From Cryptomeria japonica (taxonomy: Eukaryota; Streptophyta; Pinopsida; Cupressales; Cupressaceae), in assembly GCF_030272615.1 (NCBI RefSeq), contig NC_081406.1:216390997-216454996 (forward strand): 64,000 nt of DNA, given 5' to 3'. Position numbers and translations under genes: made by a program. The notes under the pieces were generated by a model, which saw only the letters and a program-made list of their open reading frames with translations, searched no databases and had not been told where the DNA came from. Within the stretch, counting starts at the first letter, position 1. Every line of letters begins with the position of its first letter. Shown in pieces: positions 36,165 to 46,916 of the stretch.

Positions 36165-36835
36165 GAATATACCTGCAATGTGAGAGGCATCATTTCTAGT
36201 TTTACAAGGCAAAAAATGTGCCATTTTGGAAAATCTATCTACAACAACATATATACTGTCATATCCTGCTTTAGTCTTTGGGAGTCCCATTACAAAATCC
36301 ATACTCACTGAATCCCATGGTTTAGTAGGTATTGGGAGAGGTGTATACAATCCTACACTAGATATCTTGCCTTTAGCCTTTTGACAAATCAAACAACCCT
36401 CTACATATCTTCGGACATTTGTTTGCATCCTTGGCCAAAAGTAGAATCTCCTAACTAGTTCAAGGGTCTTATCAACCCCAAAGTTCCCAGCCAAACTTCA
36501 ACAATGATTTTCCTTTATGATTTTTTCCCTTATAGATCCCTTTGGAACACAAAGTTGTCTCCCCTTAAATAACAAACCTTTTTGCAAAATAAATTCAGAA
36601 AACTCAGTGTGATACATGTTTCCCATTTCCCTACAAACTTGATATGCCTCTTTGAAATCTTCATCACCATAATACATGTCCTTCATGGAGTGAATCCTCA
36701 TGCTATCCAATTGAACTTCTTGGATGATCAATTTTCTCCTACTAAGAGAATCTGCAACTTTATTTGTCACTCCTTTCTTATGCTTGATAGTGAATATGAA
36801 AGCTTGAAGGTACTCCATCCACTTCATGTGCTTAT
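36165..36835 (-). pseudogene. Gypsy B integrase N-terminus and RNase H end
   Basis: On the minus strand, 36835-36498 encodes KWMEYLQAFIFTIKHKKGVT and NKVADSLSRR, the end of RNase H and the linker of Ty3/gypsy pol. 36494-36165 then encodes the zinc-binding and core parts of integrase: AGNFGVDKTLELVRRFYFWP, CLICQKAKG, MDFVMGLPKTKAGYDSIYVV and VDRFSKMAHFLPC, with the first catalytic aspartate in SMDFV. A stop at 36495-36497 separates the two. The left end joins 23446 across the LARD, and the right end continues at 46917 across the Sirevirus-like insertion. Confidence 0.92.
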
Positions 36836-36879
36836 GATATAGTAAATATTAAAGTTTTGTATACTGTAAATATTCACAC

Positions 36880-37100
36880 TCGGGAAGTAAATGTTGTGGT
36901 TGATAGAGAAACCATTGAGGACAAGAGAACAGATGTGACTAATGAGTCACTGGCTGCAGAGGTTGAGATAAGCATAGAAAGACCTACATAACAACCGGCA
37001 GAGGATACCACTGAGAAACCGATAGATACAACTGAAAAACCATCAGATGAACCGGCAAAGGAAAGTATAGAGGTACCAACTAAGACTACATTTGAGAAAC
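36880..37100 (+). pseudogene. Outer Sirevirus-like ORF, part 1
   Basis: The plus strand reads VVDRETIEDKRTDVTNESLA and then repeated TEKP-type words (TTEKPIDTTEKPSDEPAKES). It is broken by one TAA and ends at the insertion site GAAAC (37096-37100). The reading continues at 44854 with VVENSEKPSKT. It is a charged, threonine/proline-rich low-complexity region with no recognised domain. In position (between gag or pol and the 3' LTR) it matches the optional env-like ORF of Sireviruses, but similarity to an envelope protein cannot be claimed. Confidence 0.55.
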
Positions 37101-38263
37101 TATTGGAATTTTTTATGTTTATGTTGTGATTGTCATTGATGGACACACACTTGTATTGAGATCTTCTTTATATGTATGAGTTAGAGTTCAATCGGTATTT
37201 GTTCCAACCGGTATGTTGTATTACAGTCTTTAGACTATTGACATTGTGCAGAATGTGTTTACTGGTCAAAAGCGGCACATGGACCCCAAGTGGTTCATGG
37301 ATCCCAAGCGGTATGAGGAATCAAAGTGGCATAACACATTTTTACCAATCTTCATTTTTTGACAAATCGGCAATCGGTATTTTGTATGAACTGGTAAAAC
37401 TCTGTGATGAGTTACCAACCAACATTTTTATGATGAGTTACCATCCACTGATTGTTTGAGAGTGCCGACACTTAAATGGTGCTTTTTGTGTCATGTTACA
37501 AGAATATGTCTAGATGCATTCAATCTAGGGAATTGTATTGTAATCCTATTGGACCGACATGAAATCAGATTCCTTTATAAGGACATCATGTCTAGGGTTT
37601 TATAGTGTTGAAGATATTGTTGTAATAGTTGTTGTGGTCAATGTTGTTGCTAGGGTTTAAGGTGATTGATGAGATAGAGAGAGTCTGAATGTGTAGAAGA
37701 CTGAAGTAATGCTAGAATGCATTAGAAGCAAGCTATCAAGGATCTAACCAAGCAAGTTGTGCTATCTGATAGATCATATACTTGCTGATTACTCACATCT
37801 TTGACAAGTCTGTAGCCCTTAATCAAGTAGGCCCAAAAGCCTTTTGTAAATCCTCTAACAAGGTTGTTCACATCTATGGATCTAAAATCCTCTAGCAAGG
37901 TAGACTTTAATCAGACTTATCTCCTAATGGAGATTGAGATTCCTAATAGGATTTGTTCTGGTAAAGAACATTGTAAGACCTTAACCGGTCTGACCTTAAC
38001 CGATCTGGTTCCTATTCTGCAGATAGTTACTTGTGAGTTCCATCTCACCATGGTTTTTCCCATTTGGGTTTCCATGTCAAAATCCTTTGGGTTATGTTGT
38101 TTGTGCTTCTATGGGTAAATGCATTGTTTGCTATTTGGTTTGCATGTGTACTAACCTGTTTGTCTGCTAAACTATTTTACCAATTTATTGTTAGTCTTGC
38201 AAAGTGTTTAAGTGTGAAGATTTTTTGGCATACTAATTCACCCCCCCCTCTTAGTATTCATCA
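37101..38263 (+). repeat. 5' LTR of the non-autonomous element
   Basis: Starts TATTGGAATTTTTTATG (TG mutated to TA) and ends CTCTTAGTATTCATCA, including the ATTCACCCCCCCC block near its end. The partner LTR is 43736-44853. Confidence 0.9.
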
Positions 38264-38265
38264 AT

Positions 38266-38278
38266 TGGTATCAGAGCC
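38266..38278 (+). other. Primer binding site of the non-autonomous element
   Basis: TGGTATCAGAGCC follows the LTR end by two bases (initiator tRNA-Met type). Confidence 0.9.
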
Positions 38279-38313
38279 AACCTTTCTATAAGTTTAACCA
38301 CTTGGAAAGAAAT

Positions 38314-39591
38314 ATGGGAGAATACACATTGAGGGAACTTACTCATCGGCTCACTCAGTCTGAGCAAGCCTATGATGAGCTTATGATAAAATATAAGGCC
38401 TCTCAGGCAAAAAGGAGAGAACATGCTAAGAAACTAATGGAGCTATCTGAAAATAGTTCATCTGATGAAGCAGATATGGAAGCCCTAATTCAAGAAGTAG
38501 AAATACTAAATGAGTCAAACTCCAACCTAAGAAAGGAGTTGGAAGGACTGACTATCCAAAAGTGTCAAGAGCTTGAAACCCAGAGGAAGGCTGAAGATCT
38601 GGTGAAGGATAAAGATCATGAGATCTCCAAGTTGAAGCAAGAGATCAGTGCTCTAACCGCTCAACTCCATGCAATCAAAGTGGAAAAGGAGGACATGCAA
38701 GGAGAACTAAACATAGCCATCTCTAAGAATGAAAACCTGGTGGAAGAAAATGTTGCTATTTCCAAGGAACTCTCTGAGTCAAAGGAAATACTTGCTAAGT
38801 TTAACAAGAGTACTGCCAAGCTAGAGAAAAAGCTTGGATCTGTCAAACCTGTCAAGAATACTGATGGACTTGGTTATTCTGGTCATGAGGAAGGTGAGAC
38901 CTCTGGTGCAAATGTTGAAGCATCAAAGAAGCAACCGGAATTCAAAGGTAAAGGTAAGAAAAACTTTAAACCTATTTGCTTCAACTGTCTTAAAGAAGGA
39001 CATACTCCAAATGTGTGTAGGGGTAAGGCTTACAACAATTTTCCTTACTTTCTAAATGATAAGCATAGATCCAATAGATTCAATGGCAATTGTTATGCAT
39101 GCAACAAGTTTGGGCATAGAGCATTTGAATGCAGGTCTATCATGCACAACATTGGAACATATCCACAGAGGACTCAAGGAGCTAGTCCAAAATCTTTTGT
39201 GAACTGGAACCCCAACCGGTTTAATGCTTATAATCATCAGTCAGGTAACAGTGGCTATCAACCGGCAACCAGATGGAGAGAAAACTATTGGATTTGTCAT
39301 GATCATGGTCACACTATTGCAACATGTAGAAGGAAGAATGGAAACATGAACAATGGACCTTGGAGAGCACCTGGATTGGTTTGCTATCACTGCAACAAAC
39401 CGAGTCACATTGCCAGATTTTGTAGATCAAGAAAGAACATATCTGATGATATACCAATCACTCTGGAAGGAAATATTGATGTTGACACTGTTCAAGTGGA
39501 CATGAACAAAACCTGGAAGAAGAAACCAATGGTGTTACAAGAGGAACCGATTTCTACACCTAGTGTGGAAATCACGGAATCGGCAAACTAA
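38314..39591 (+). CDS. Truncated Gag: coiled coil plus four zinc knuckles
   Basis: Intact ORF of 425 codons from the ATG at 38314; a TTG 12 bases upstream is a less likely start. Residues 1 to about 180 form a long charged coiled coil (LTHRLTQSEQAYDELM and later heptads), then a basic linker KGKGKKNFK. CCHC zinc knuckles follow at 38977-39018 (CFNCLKEGHTPNVC), 39091-39132 (CYACNKFGHRAFEC), 39286-39327 (first cysteine replaced by tyrosine, YWICHDHGHTIATC) and 39382-39423 (CYHCNKPSHIARFC). The N-terminal UBN2-type capsid domain of copia Gag is missing; the ORF corresponds to the C-terminal part of Sirevirus Gag. It is probably an RNA-binding accessory able to join capsids supplied by another element. 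The open frame contrasts with the decayed downstream ORF. Confidence 0.85.
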   Translation: MGEYTLRELTHRLTQSEQAYDELMIKYKASQAKRREHAKKLMELSENSSSDEADMEALIQEVEILNESNSNLRKELEGLTIQKCQELETQRKAEDLVKDKDHEISKLKQEISALTAQLHAIKVEKEDMQGELNIAISKNENLVEENVAISKELSESKEILAKFNKSTAKLEKKLGSVKPVKNTDGLGYSGHEEGETSGANVEASKKQPEFKGKGKKNFKPICFNCLKEGHTPNVCRGKAYNNFPYFLNDKHRSNRFNGNCYACNKFGHRAFECRSIMHNIGTYPQRTQGASPKSFVNWNPNRFNAYNHQSGNSGYQPATRWRENYWICHDHGHTIATCRRKNGNMNNGPWRAPGLVCYHCNKPSHIARFCRSRKNISDDIPITLEGNIDVDTVQVDMNKTWKKKPMVLQEEPISTPSVEITESAN

Positions 39592-40042
39592 GCTTCAGAA
39601 AAGCTTAGGGGGAGCAAACAGAGAAATGTCTCGAAACCCCGGTTTACACTAGTAAAAAACCTTAACCGGTGTGTGATACTTGTCATTTGGCAGAAGACTG
39701 AAAATGGTAAAAAGGCAAATTAGGGTTTATGCCCTAATGGAGGAGCATTAATGATGGTAGGTGAGGAATATGCTTAAAAGCATTTTTTAAATCATTTCTC
39801 ACTATCAGTTTTAGAGTGAAGAAAAGTTTTTCAAAGAGCATAGCGATGAAAAGGCGATTTGAGTTGAGATTTTGAGAAATTGAGAAACTGTGAAGGAGAT
39901 TCGAATTCAAACTGCAAATGGTCAAGTGGAGAACACAAAGTGGTGATTCAGCAATCGACAGAGTGTGAAGTGAAGGAGAATCGACAAGCCCTAAATTTGC
40001 ATGTTTCAAAAGGTATTTCTTGAGTTCTTGAAATTTTCTATC
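39592..40042 (+). other. Spacer between the two ORFs, with a purine tract
   Basis: This non-coding stretch contains AAGCTTAGGGGGAGCAAAC near 39600-39618, an internal polypurine tract of the Sirevirus type, followed by AT-rich sequence with no ORF. In a complete Sirevirus, pol would lie upstream of such a tract; here it is absent. Confidence 0.6.
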
Positions 40043-43000
40043 ATGGCTTCCGCATCTCATACCAGTTGTAGTGCATCTATCAAGTCTACAAGTTTTATTC
40101 AAAGGAGGTCCAAGTATAATGCCCTATCACAAGTTCTGGCTGGTGTGATAGTAGAAGAGAGAATTTCTAGCTATATAGATTGCAAGATAGAAGACCTAGG
40201 GTCTCTAGCTATCCACTCCTAGTTAGGTCTAGTTTGTGGAAAGGATAAGAAGATCAAACTGGAGTTTAACATTTTGGAGAAGAAGAAACTCCACAATGTT
40301 GTCTACTTCTTGGAAGATTTTACAGAGGATCATATAAGGATCATTTTGAGCAGAGTCCATGGTGACAAGATGTACCTAGAGAGAACACATGATATCACAT
40401 CGCAAGCTCTTCATGCCATCACCAGTTTCTGCAATACAGGGGATGTGCCGGCCCTAAGGATGGTAAGAAAAATGGAGATGTCCAAGCTCACTGGTTCAGT
40501 GAGCAGCTCAAGAGGCATGACAGTCAGTTCTATCAAGGATGATCTTGTTAAGTATGCCTGCATGGTGATCGTCTACAGATAGTTTTCAACCAGCAGAATT
40601 AACTCTGTATCTGCTACAACGGTAAATGCTGCTTACCGGATGATAAAGGAGGATGCATCATTTGACCTGTGCACTGGTATGCAGAGACAACTCATGTTGA
40701 ATCTAAAGTTGATCAAATAGGATAATGCACTAAGGTTCAAGTTTGGACAACTACTGGTTGGGTTGTTCTTCTAGTTTCAAGGTTACTTCCTAGGAGTGGG
40801 AGACATTCAGTGGTCTACGGACTAACCGGTAACCAAGTAGATCAAACAAAGTCTACAAGCAGCTAGAACCAGTTACCCTGATATTCTAAACAAGTATTTT
40901 GATGAGTTCAGATAGAAAATGAGCCAAACGATGAGGATCTCAGGTGATATCGTCAATAAATATGAAGATGATATCTGTTTCACCATCAAAGTAGATCAAT
41001 GCATAATGGAGGTTGTTGAGCCTAGAGAAGAAGAGGTGGAACCTATGGGCTATGAGGTGATGTATGATATGCTAGATGGGTATGCATCTACCCTGATTGC
41101 CTCACCCCTAGATCCTAAGGTAAAGAGGACCAGAACCTATCTGGAAAGGGTTACACCGATCGAGGAACCCTCTGCAAAGAAAGGAAAAGAACCTGCTATG
41201 AAGAAGGCAAAGGCAGTATCGGCAGCATCAACACCAGTTACGACAACAAGTCCTAAAGTGACCAAGCGGTCATCAACCAAGAAGAAATTGGAAGCAGCAC
41301 CGGCTAAAGTCTTCGAGAGGAAAAGGAAGACAAGGAATACCTCACCAGACTCAGAAGAAACTGTTTCTGAGGAAAAACTGAAGAAGGCAAGGCAAGCAAA
41401 GAAGAAGATAAAGAATGAACCGGCATCATCAGCACCAGTAAATATAGACATCTCCTCCTACAAACCTTTGACACATTGTCAAAGAACAATAAAGAATATT
41501 AGGAGAAAATTGCTACATGATTTAGTAGACTACTTTGATGATTTTTGTGATGAGGAAAAGGAAGAGGTAGAATAGGAGATTATTAAGTATTTGTGCACCT
41601 ATGACTGGTCGCCCTCAGAGATTAAATCTCAGACACTGGACTCTTTATACAAGTCATTAGATAATAAATGGTACATTGCCATAGAGAAGGAACAGGAAAT
41701 TAGGGAGAAAGTTTTTGCATAGTACTTTCCCGACTTGTCAAATTCTCAGTAATTTGATATTATTGACCAAAATAAAGGACTCTTCTTCACTAGAAGAAGA
41801 AGACTCTGGCTGCTAGAGGGGAAAATAGATGATGTAGAAAAAGACACTCATCTGCATATGACTACAATGGTTCATACGCACAAAGTGCATCTAGCCAACC
41901 AGGAAGCTGAAAGAGAACCGGTTATATCCAAACCGGATGAAGCATTTGATGATGAAGGAAACCCGGTTGTTGAACCGGTCGACATTATTAATGTTGATGC
42001 CCTGGACATAGAAGATGTTACTCAGGAAACACCATCTAAGGCAATAGGATAGGAGCAACAAGCTGAATAGGTTGATAAGCAAGCTGAGGATAGACAAGAA
42101 GTGGCAAAGTAACAAGCAAAGCAAAGGAAGAAGGATGAAGAGGAGAAAAAGAAGAAGGAGGAAGAGGAGAAGAGGAAAAAGAATCAAGAGGAGAAAAAGA
42201 AGAAGGATGAAGAGGAGAAGAGGAAAAAGGATGAAGAGGAGAAAAGGAAGAAGGATGAAGAGGAAAAAGGATGAAGAGGAGAAGAGGAAGAAGGATGAAG
42301 AGGAAAAGAAAAGGAAAGAGGAGGATAAAAGAAAAGTAGATGAAGAGCTAAAGAAACATGAAGATGCAAGGAAGAAGAAAGAGGAAGAGGATGAGAAGAT
42401 GAGAAAGGAAGAAGAGAAGTGAAAGGAAGTAGAAAAGAAGAAGGAAGAGGAAGATAAGGAAGCAAAAAGGAAGAAGAAGGAAGAGGTGGACAAAGAAGAG
42501 GAGAAGAGAAGAGAAGCGGAGAAGAAGAAAGTTGAAGAGGACAAGGAAAGAGAAGCGGCAAAGAGCACACAAATGGAGACTTCGAAGGCAACCAACAGTC
42601 TAGCCAAACTGACTGACCTCACCAGTCCTATCGACCTCCAGTCTGCAAGTGAAACAGAACTACTATAGAGCATTAAGATTGCTAAAGATTACCTCGAAGC
42701 AATAAGGAGGAAAAAGGAGGAAGATGTGATCCAAGTTGCGATGGACACTCTTACCGGTTTGATACCCAGTACAAACCTTCCTAACACTGAATCATCACTA
42801 GCTAAACTTAAGCTCCTATGCACAATAGTGGATGATCAGGTGTAGAGCCTAGAAGAGGCAGCAGAGGCAAATGTCAAGAAAGAGCATCAAAAAGCTCTTA
42901 ATTTAGCCTTGGTGAAGAAATTGAATGAGCTCTAGTCTAAGTTGCAAAAGACCAAAAGGATATAAGGGATTCTGGATGAGGGGAATCTGCTACTCAACAA

Positions 43001-43437
43001 GATCTGTCAAGCCCATCTATTCTATGATGATGTGCTAGCTTAGAAGCAAAAGCTTCAAATGGACTTGCAGTCCTACATGAACACATTCAAGCCACCTTAT
43101 GATTCCTTTATAGCTTATGGGCAAACCGTTCACCAGTTTCACATCCAGTCAGCAAAAATGGAGCAAGAGATCAACACCCAGTCTTGAGATTTGTAGGAGT
43201 TACAACTGGTTCTACTCCCACATCTGCAAATTCTTCAGAAGTGCTATCTAAATTTGGATGCCTTGATAGTGACACAGGAGATGAGCACAATCGATGCCAT
43301 GGAAGAACAAGTCTCTTAGATGCAGATAGAGAAAGAAGTAGCCACTTCTCTACTTGATTCATGGTCTTTGTCGATGAAACAATTCTTGTAGGACTTTAAA
43401 TCTATTTTTGACAAGTATCATTCCTTATTGTCATAAA
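40043..43437 (+). pseudogene. Long ORF of unknown function in the pol/env position
   Basis: From the ATG at 40043 (MASASHTSCSASIKSTSF) one frame runs through to about 42270, interrupted only by stop codons, mostly TAG (40220, 40580, 40913, 41573, 42050). A frameshift in the purine-rich part then shifts it, and it ends at a TAA near 43437, about 1130 codons in all. The N-terminal third looks globular (KKKLHNVVYFLEDFTEDHIR, and GQLLVGLFF after 40750). The middle is basic and proline/lysine-rich (41100-41450). 42110-42560 is an almost pure K/E/R segment, and the rest is helical and charged. I recognise no family. Its position suits the env-like ORF of Sireviruses, but no signal peptide or membrane segment is obvious. 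Confidence 0.65.
42105..42565 (+). repeat. Polypurine tandem repeat coding for K/E-rich segment
   Basis: About 460 bases composed almost only of A and G, built from degenerate units of the type GAAGAGGAGAAAAAG and encoding KKDEEEKRKK-like repeats. The reading frame shifts inside it, near 42270, as expected from slippage. The serine/phenylalanine/leucine-rich ORFs on the opposite strand are artefacts of this composition. Confidence 0.9.
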
Positions 43438-43735
43438 CTTTTATTATTTTAATATCAAATGGAAACAGGGCTATTCAGCTATACTTTGTCATTGTTGGCA
43501 AAGGGGGAGAAGTATTCTATTTGGGAGAAGCATCTGGTAATCAAATTTTGATATATGCTCTCAATATCTCAATGTTTATGCTCGTTATGCAAAATTGTTA
43601 TACATTGTATTGACAAAGGGATAGTGTATATGCTTAGGTGGAGCAATTTTGCAAATGGCATGATTTTGTTGTAAAACACTTAGATGTCAAAATTTTATTT
43701 TCCTAAGTGTTGCCATCAATGCCAAAGGGGGAGAT
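43438..43735 (+). promoter_or_regulatory. 3' untranslated region with repeated polypurine tracts
   Basis: Purine tracts GGCAAAGGGGGAGAAG near 43498-43513, GGTGGAG near 43638 and GCCAAAGGGGGAGAT at 43721-43735 lie between the last ORF and the 3' LTR; the last abuts the LTR and is the functional candidate. This arrangement is typical of Sireviruses. Confidence 0.75.
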
Positions 43736-44853
43736 TGTTGGCATTTTTGATGTTTATGTTGTGATTGTCATTGATGGACACACACTTGTATTGAGATCTC
43801 CTTTATATGTATGAGTTAGAGCTCAATCGGTATTTGTTCGAACTGGTATGTTGTATTATAGTCTTTAGACTATTGGCATTGTGCAAAATGTGTTTACCGG
43901 TCAGAAGCGGCACGTGGACCCCAAGCGGTTCATGGATTCCAAGCAGTACAAGGAATCAAAGCAGCATAACACATTTTTACCAGTCTTCATTTTTGACAAA
44001 CCGGTGACTGGTATTTTCTATGAACCGATAAAACTCTGTGATGAGTTACCATCCATCGATTGTTTGATAGTGCCGACATTTAAATGGTGTTTTTTGTGTC
44101 ATGTTACTAGAATATGTCTAGATGCATTGAACCTAGGGAATTGTATTGTAATCCTATTGGACCGACATGAAATCAGATTCCTTTATAAGGACATCATGTC
44201 TAGGGTTTTATAGTGTTGAAGATATTGTTGTAATAGTTGTTGTGGTCAATGTTGTTGCTAGGGTTTAAGGTGATTGATGAGATAGAGAGAGTCTGAATGT
44301 GTAGAAGACTAAAGTAATGCTAGAATGCATTAGAAGTGAGCTATCAAGGATCTAACCAAGCAAGTTGTGCTATCTGATAGATCATATACTTGTTGATTAC
44401 TCACATCTTTGACAAGTCTATAGCCCTTAACCGATAGGCCCAAAAGCCTTTTGTAAATCCTCTAACAAGGTGGTTCACATCTGTGGATCTAAAATCCTCT
44501 AGCAAGGTAGTCTTTAATTGGACTTATCTCCTAACAGAGATTGAGATTCCTAACAGGATCTGTTCTAGTAAAGAACAATGTAAGACCTTAACCGGTCTGG
44601 TTCCTATTCTGCAGATAGTTACTTGTGAGTTCCATCTCACTGTGGTTTTTCCCATTTGGGTTTCCATGTCAAAATTCTTTGTGTTATCATGTTTGTGCTT
44701 CTATGGGTAAATGCATTATTTGCTATTTGTTTTGCATGTGTACTAACTGGTTTGTCTGCTAAACTGTTTTACCGATTTACTGTTAGTCTTGCAAAGTGTT
44801 TAAGTGCAAAGATTTTTGGCATACTAATTCACCCCCCCTCTTAGTATTCATCA
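43736..44853 (+). repeat. 3' LTR of the non-autonomous element
   Basis: Starts TGTTGGCATTTTTGATG and ends CTCTTAGTATTCATCA, followed by the target duplication GAAAC. Partner of 37101-38263. Confidence 0.92.
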
Positions 44854-45880
44854 GAAACTAGTAGTTGAAAACTCAGAGAAACCTTCTAAGACATAGTTAG
44901 AGAAACCAGAATATGTACAGGTTGAAGGATAGGTTCAGACAGAGATAGTGCCACCGGCCCAAACTGAAAAGCCCAAACCCTTACTTATTGAAATACAAAC
45001 ACAAACTAACCTACCAGAGGTTGAATCAAGCAAGGTAATTACCACAACCAGTAGCAAGGCTATTATGAAGGCAGTTGGACAATCATCTGGTACTTCTATG
45101 GTAGAATTTTGACCTACAAATATAACAAAGGTCTTATTGAATTCAATAAAGAAGATCACAGAATGTAATGCACAAGACTATAAGGCTATTGATGATAAAA
45201 TTCCAATTCTTAAATTGATAGCACCAAAGTGCATTGTTGATAATAAGGATTCTTTAGGTCAACTAGACACATTGTCTAAGTTCATCACCGGCAACATATT
45301 GACTGTTGATCAAATAAATGAGGATACATTTAAAGAAAGAATGGTTAAGGAAAAAGAGAAATCCTTTGAGGAAATTGTGAAGAAGAACAAGGAGAAAATG
45401 GATACCCTATTACCGGAACTTGGAGAAATAATTTTTTGACTTCAAGAAACTATACAGGGACACTTGTAAGACAAATGTCTTAACAGAAGACCTTGACAAG
45501 GAAATCAGCAAAGCACAAGATAAGATTAACAACATTGCTGACAATCTGATAGGATCATTAGATTCATTTTTGGAGATAGAAAAGAAGATTGCAGAGCTAG
45601 AAGAGAAAATCAAGAAGTTAGAGAATGACAAATAGAGAATAAAGGATAAAGCAAAGGACTTGAAATGCAGACTTGGTCCAAGACTAGAATACCTCATTTC
45701 TTTGAGAAAAGAAATATCTGAGGCTCTGGTTCCTGGACTGAAGACACCGGAAGAGAAAATTCACATACTCACTGGTATAGTGCAGAGAACACAAGAGGAA
45801 ATAAAAGATAGAAAAACATTCAGTAATGGTATAAATTTGATTTTGACAGATATCTTTCAGATTGTAACCCACTGATTACA
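44854..45880 (+). pseudogene. Outer Sirevirus-like ORF, part 2
   Basis: Continues the ORF interrupted at 37100: VVENSEKPSKT, a stop, LEKPEYVQVEG, then a more globular stretch SIKKITECNAQDYKAIDDKI and ILKLIAPKCIVDNKDSL (45137-45439). After a frameshift near 45435 comes a helical region (FKKLYRDTCKTNVLTEDLDK) and SLRKEISEALVPGLKTPEEK (45660-45873). Stops are mainly TAG. General layout (TEKP/charged repeats followed by coiled coil) is like 40043-43437, but I see no clear residue-level match; it is the same kind of ORF in a different subfamily. Confidence 0.5.
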
Positions 45881-46127
45881 AGAATTCAGGCAGGACTCCA
45901 CCGAAAGCGAATGACAACCTTTGTCATTGATGTCAAAGGGAGAGTAGTGAAATGAGAAAAATGATCAGAAAAAGACATCATCAGCTCAAGGGGAGTAGCA
46001 CACATTTTAGGTACACATCTGGTACAATTTTTGGTACAATTTCTGGCAAGCTTTTTGGACTTCAAATTTTGGATACATTCTTGAAATTTTTCTCATGAGT
46101 GTTGCCATCGATGCCAAAGGGGGAGAT
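45881..46127 (+). promoter_or_regulatory. 3' untranslated region and polypurine tracts, outer element
   Basis: Tracts TCAAAGGGAGAGTAG near 45934, TCAAGGGGAGTAG near 45986 and GCCAAAGGGGGAGAT at 46113-46127 precede the LTR at 46128. The last one abuts the LTR. Confidence 0.7.
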
Positions 46128-46916
46128 TATTGGAAAATGGACACTTCAATGAGAAATTGTAGGTGATTGAAGGTATTTTCATTGATGGAAACCTTGCAAT
46201 CATGTGATACCGGTAGACACTGGCACCGATAGACTCTACACTGGCATACAGTACATTGGCACTGAAAAGAAGAATACCGACACCCTGGCTGACAACAATT
46301 TTGTGTAAATGCATTTTGTAATTAATTGTAAAAACTTTTGTAAAGATGAAATGGCAGATTATAATATGACTCATATATATGAGATCATTGTAGATCATTT
46401 TTGTAGAGGAAGTAAGATGTGAAGTATGGAAAAGTAATAGCAGACCTAATATGTGAATTGTTGGTTAAAGGTTTATGTTGTAGAAAAGCTTAAATCGGTA
46501 CTAAATCTGGCATAGCGGATGCTGATCTAAAGTAGTACAAGACATTGGATTTATATAATCCATTTTTGTAAGTCAGTGTGACTTCCTTTGTAATTGAGCA
46601 GTGAGCTCTAGGCACTTGGCCTTCCTACATGTGCAGGCCCCTATTGTAGCAGTAATATTCCCCTATTGGATAGTAAGCGAATATTGTGGGTCACAAATCC
46701 CACCAAGGCTTTTCCCACACTGGGTTTCCTCATTAAAATATTGTGTTATGGTGTGCTTTTCATGTTGTATTTGTTATTCTTATTTGTTGTATTATTTCTT
46801 GTTTACCGATACATAGTTTTGATATGCTTTTCATGTTATAAGTGAAGAAAGTTTTAATACTAGTCAGATACTAATTCACCCCCCCCCCCCTCTCAATATC
46901 TTTGGGAATCTTAACA
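46128..46916 (+). repeat. 3' LTR of the outer Sirevirus-like element
   Basis: Starts TATTGGAAAATGGAC (probably TGTTGG originally) right after a polypurine tract. Ends with ATTCACCCCCCC, CTCTCAATATC and finally GGGAATCTTAACA. Length 789 bp. The right flank returns to gypsy B RNase H on the minus strand. Confidence 0.82.

Larger units (their letters stand above)
37101..44853 (+). mobile_element. Non-autonomous Sirevirus-like element without pol, 7.75 kb
   Basis: LTRs 37101-38263 (1163 bp) and 43736-44853 (1118 bp), PBS at 38266, polypurine tract at 43724-43735, and a perfect target duplication GAAAC (37096-37100, 44854-44858) define a complete element. The left LTR starts TATTGG instead of TGTTGG. 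The interior holds an intact gag-like ORF (38314-39591) and a long decayed ORF (40043-43437). No protease, RT, RNase H or integrase sequence is present in any frame, so the element needs proteins supplied in trans. The LTRs differ by an estimated 4-5%, including small indels near 37980. Confidence 0.92.
36836..46916 (+). mobile_element. 5'-truncated Sirevirus-like element, interrupted by a relative
   Basis: The element splits gypsy B RNase H: the right flank at 46917 encodes HALRFLNREEKL and the left flank at 36835 continues KHMKWMEYL. Only the end of its second ORF (about 36880-37100 and 44854-45880), the 3' untranslated region with repeated purine tracts, and the 3' LTR (46128-46916) remain. 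The 5' LTR, PBS and gag are absent. No target duplication is visible, and a few host bases at the left are missing too, so a deletion probably removed the left end after insertion. The element 37101-44853 sits inside its ORF with duplication GAAAC. Confidence 0.78.

Noticed and set aside
41891-42673. 260-codon minus-strand ORF rich in S, F and L
   Set aside because: Complement of the A/G-only K/E-coding tract; low complexity without domain.
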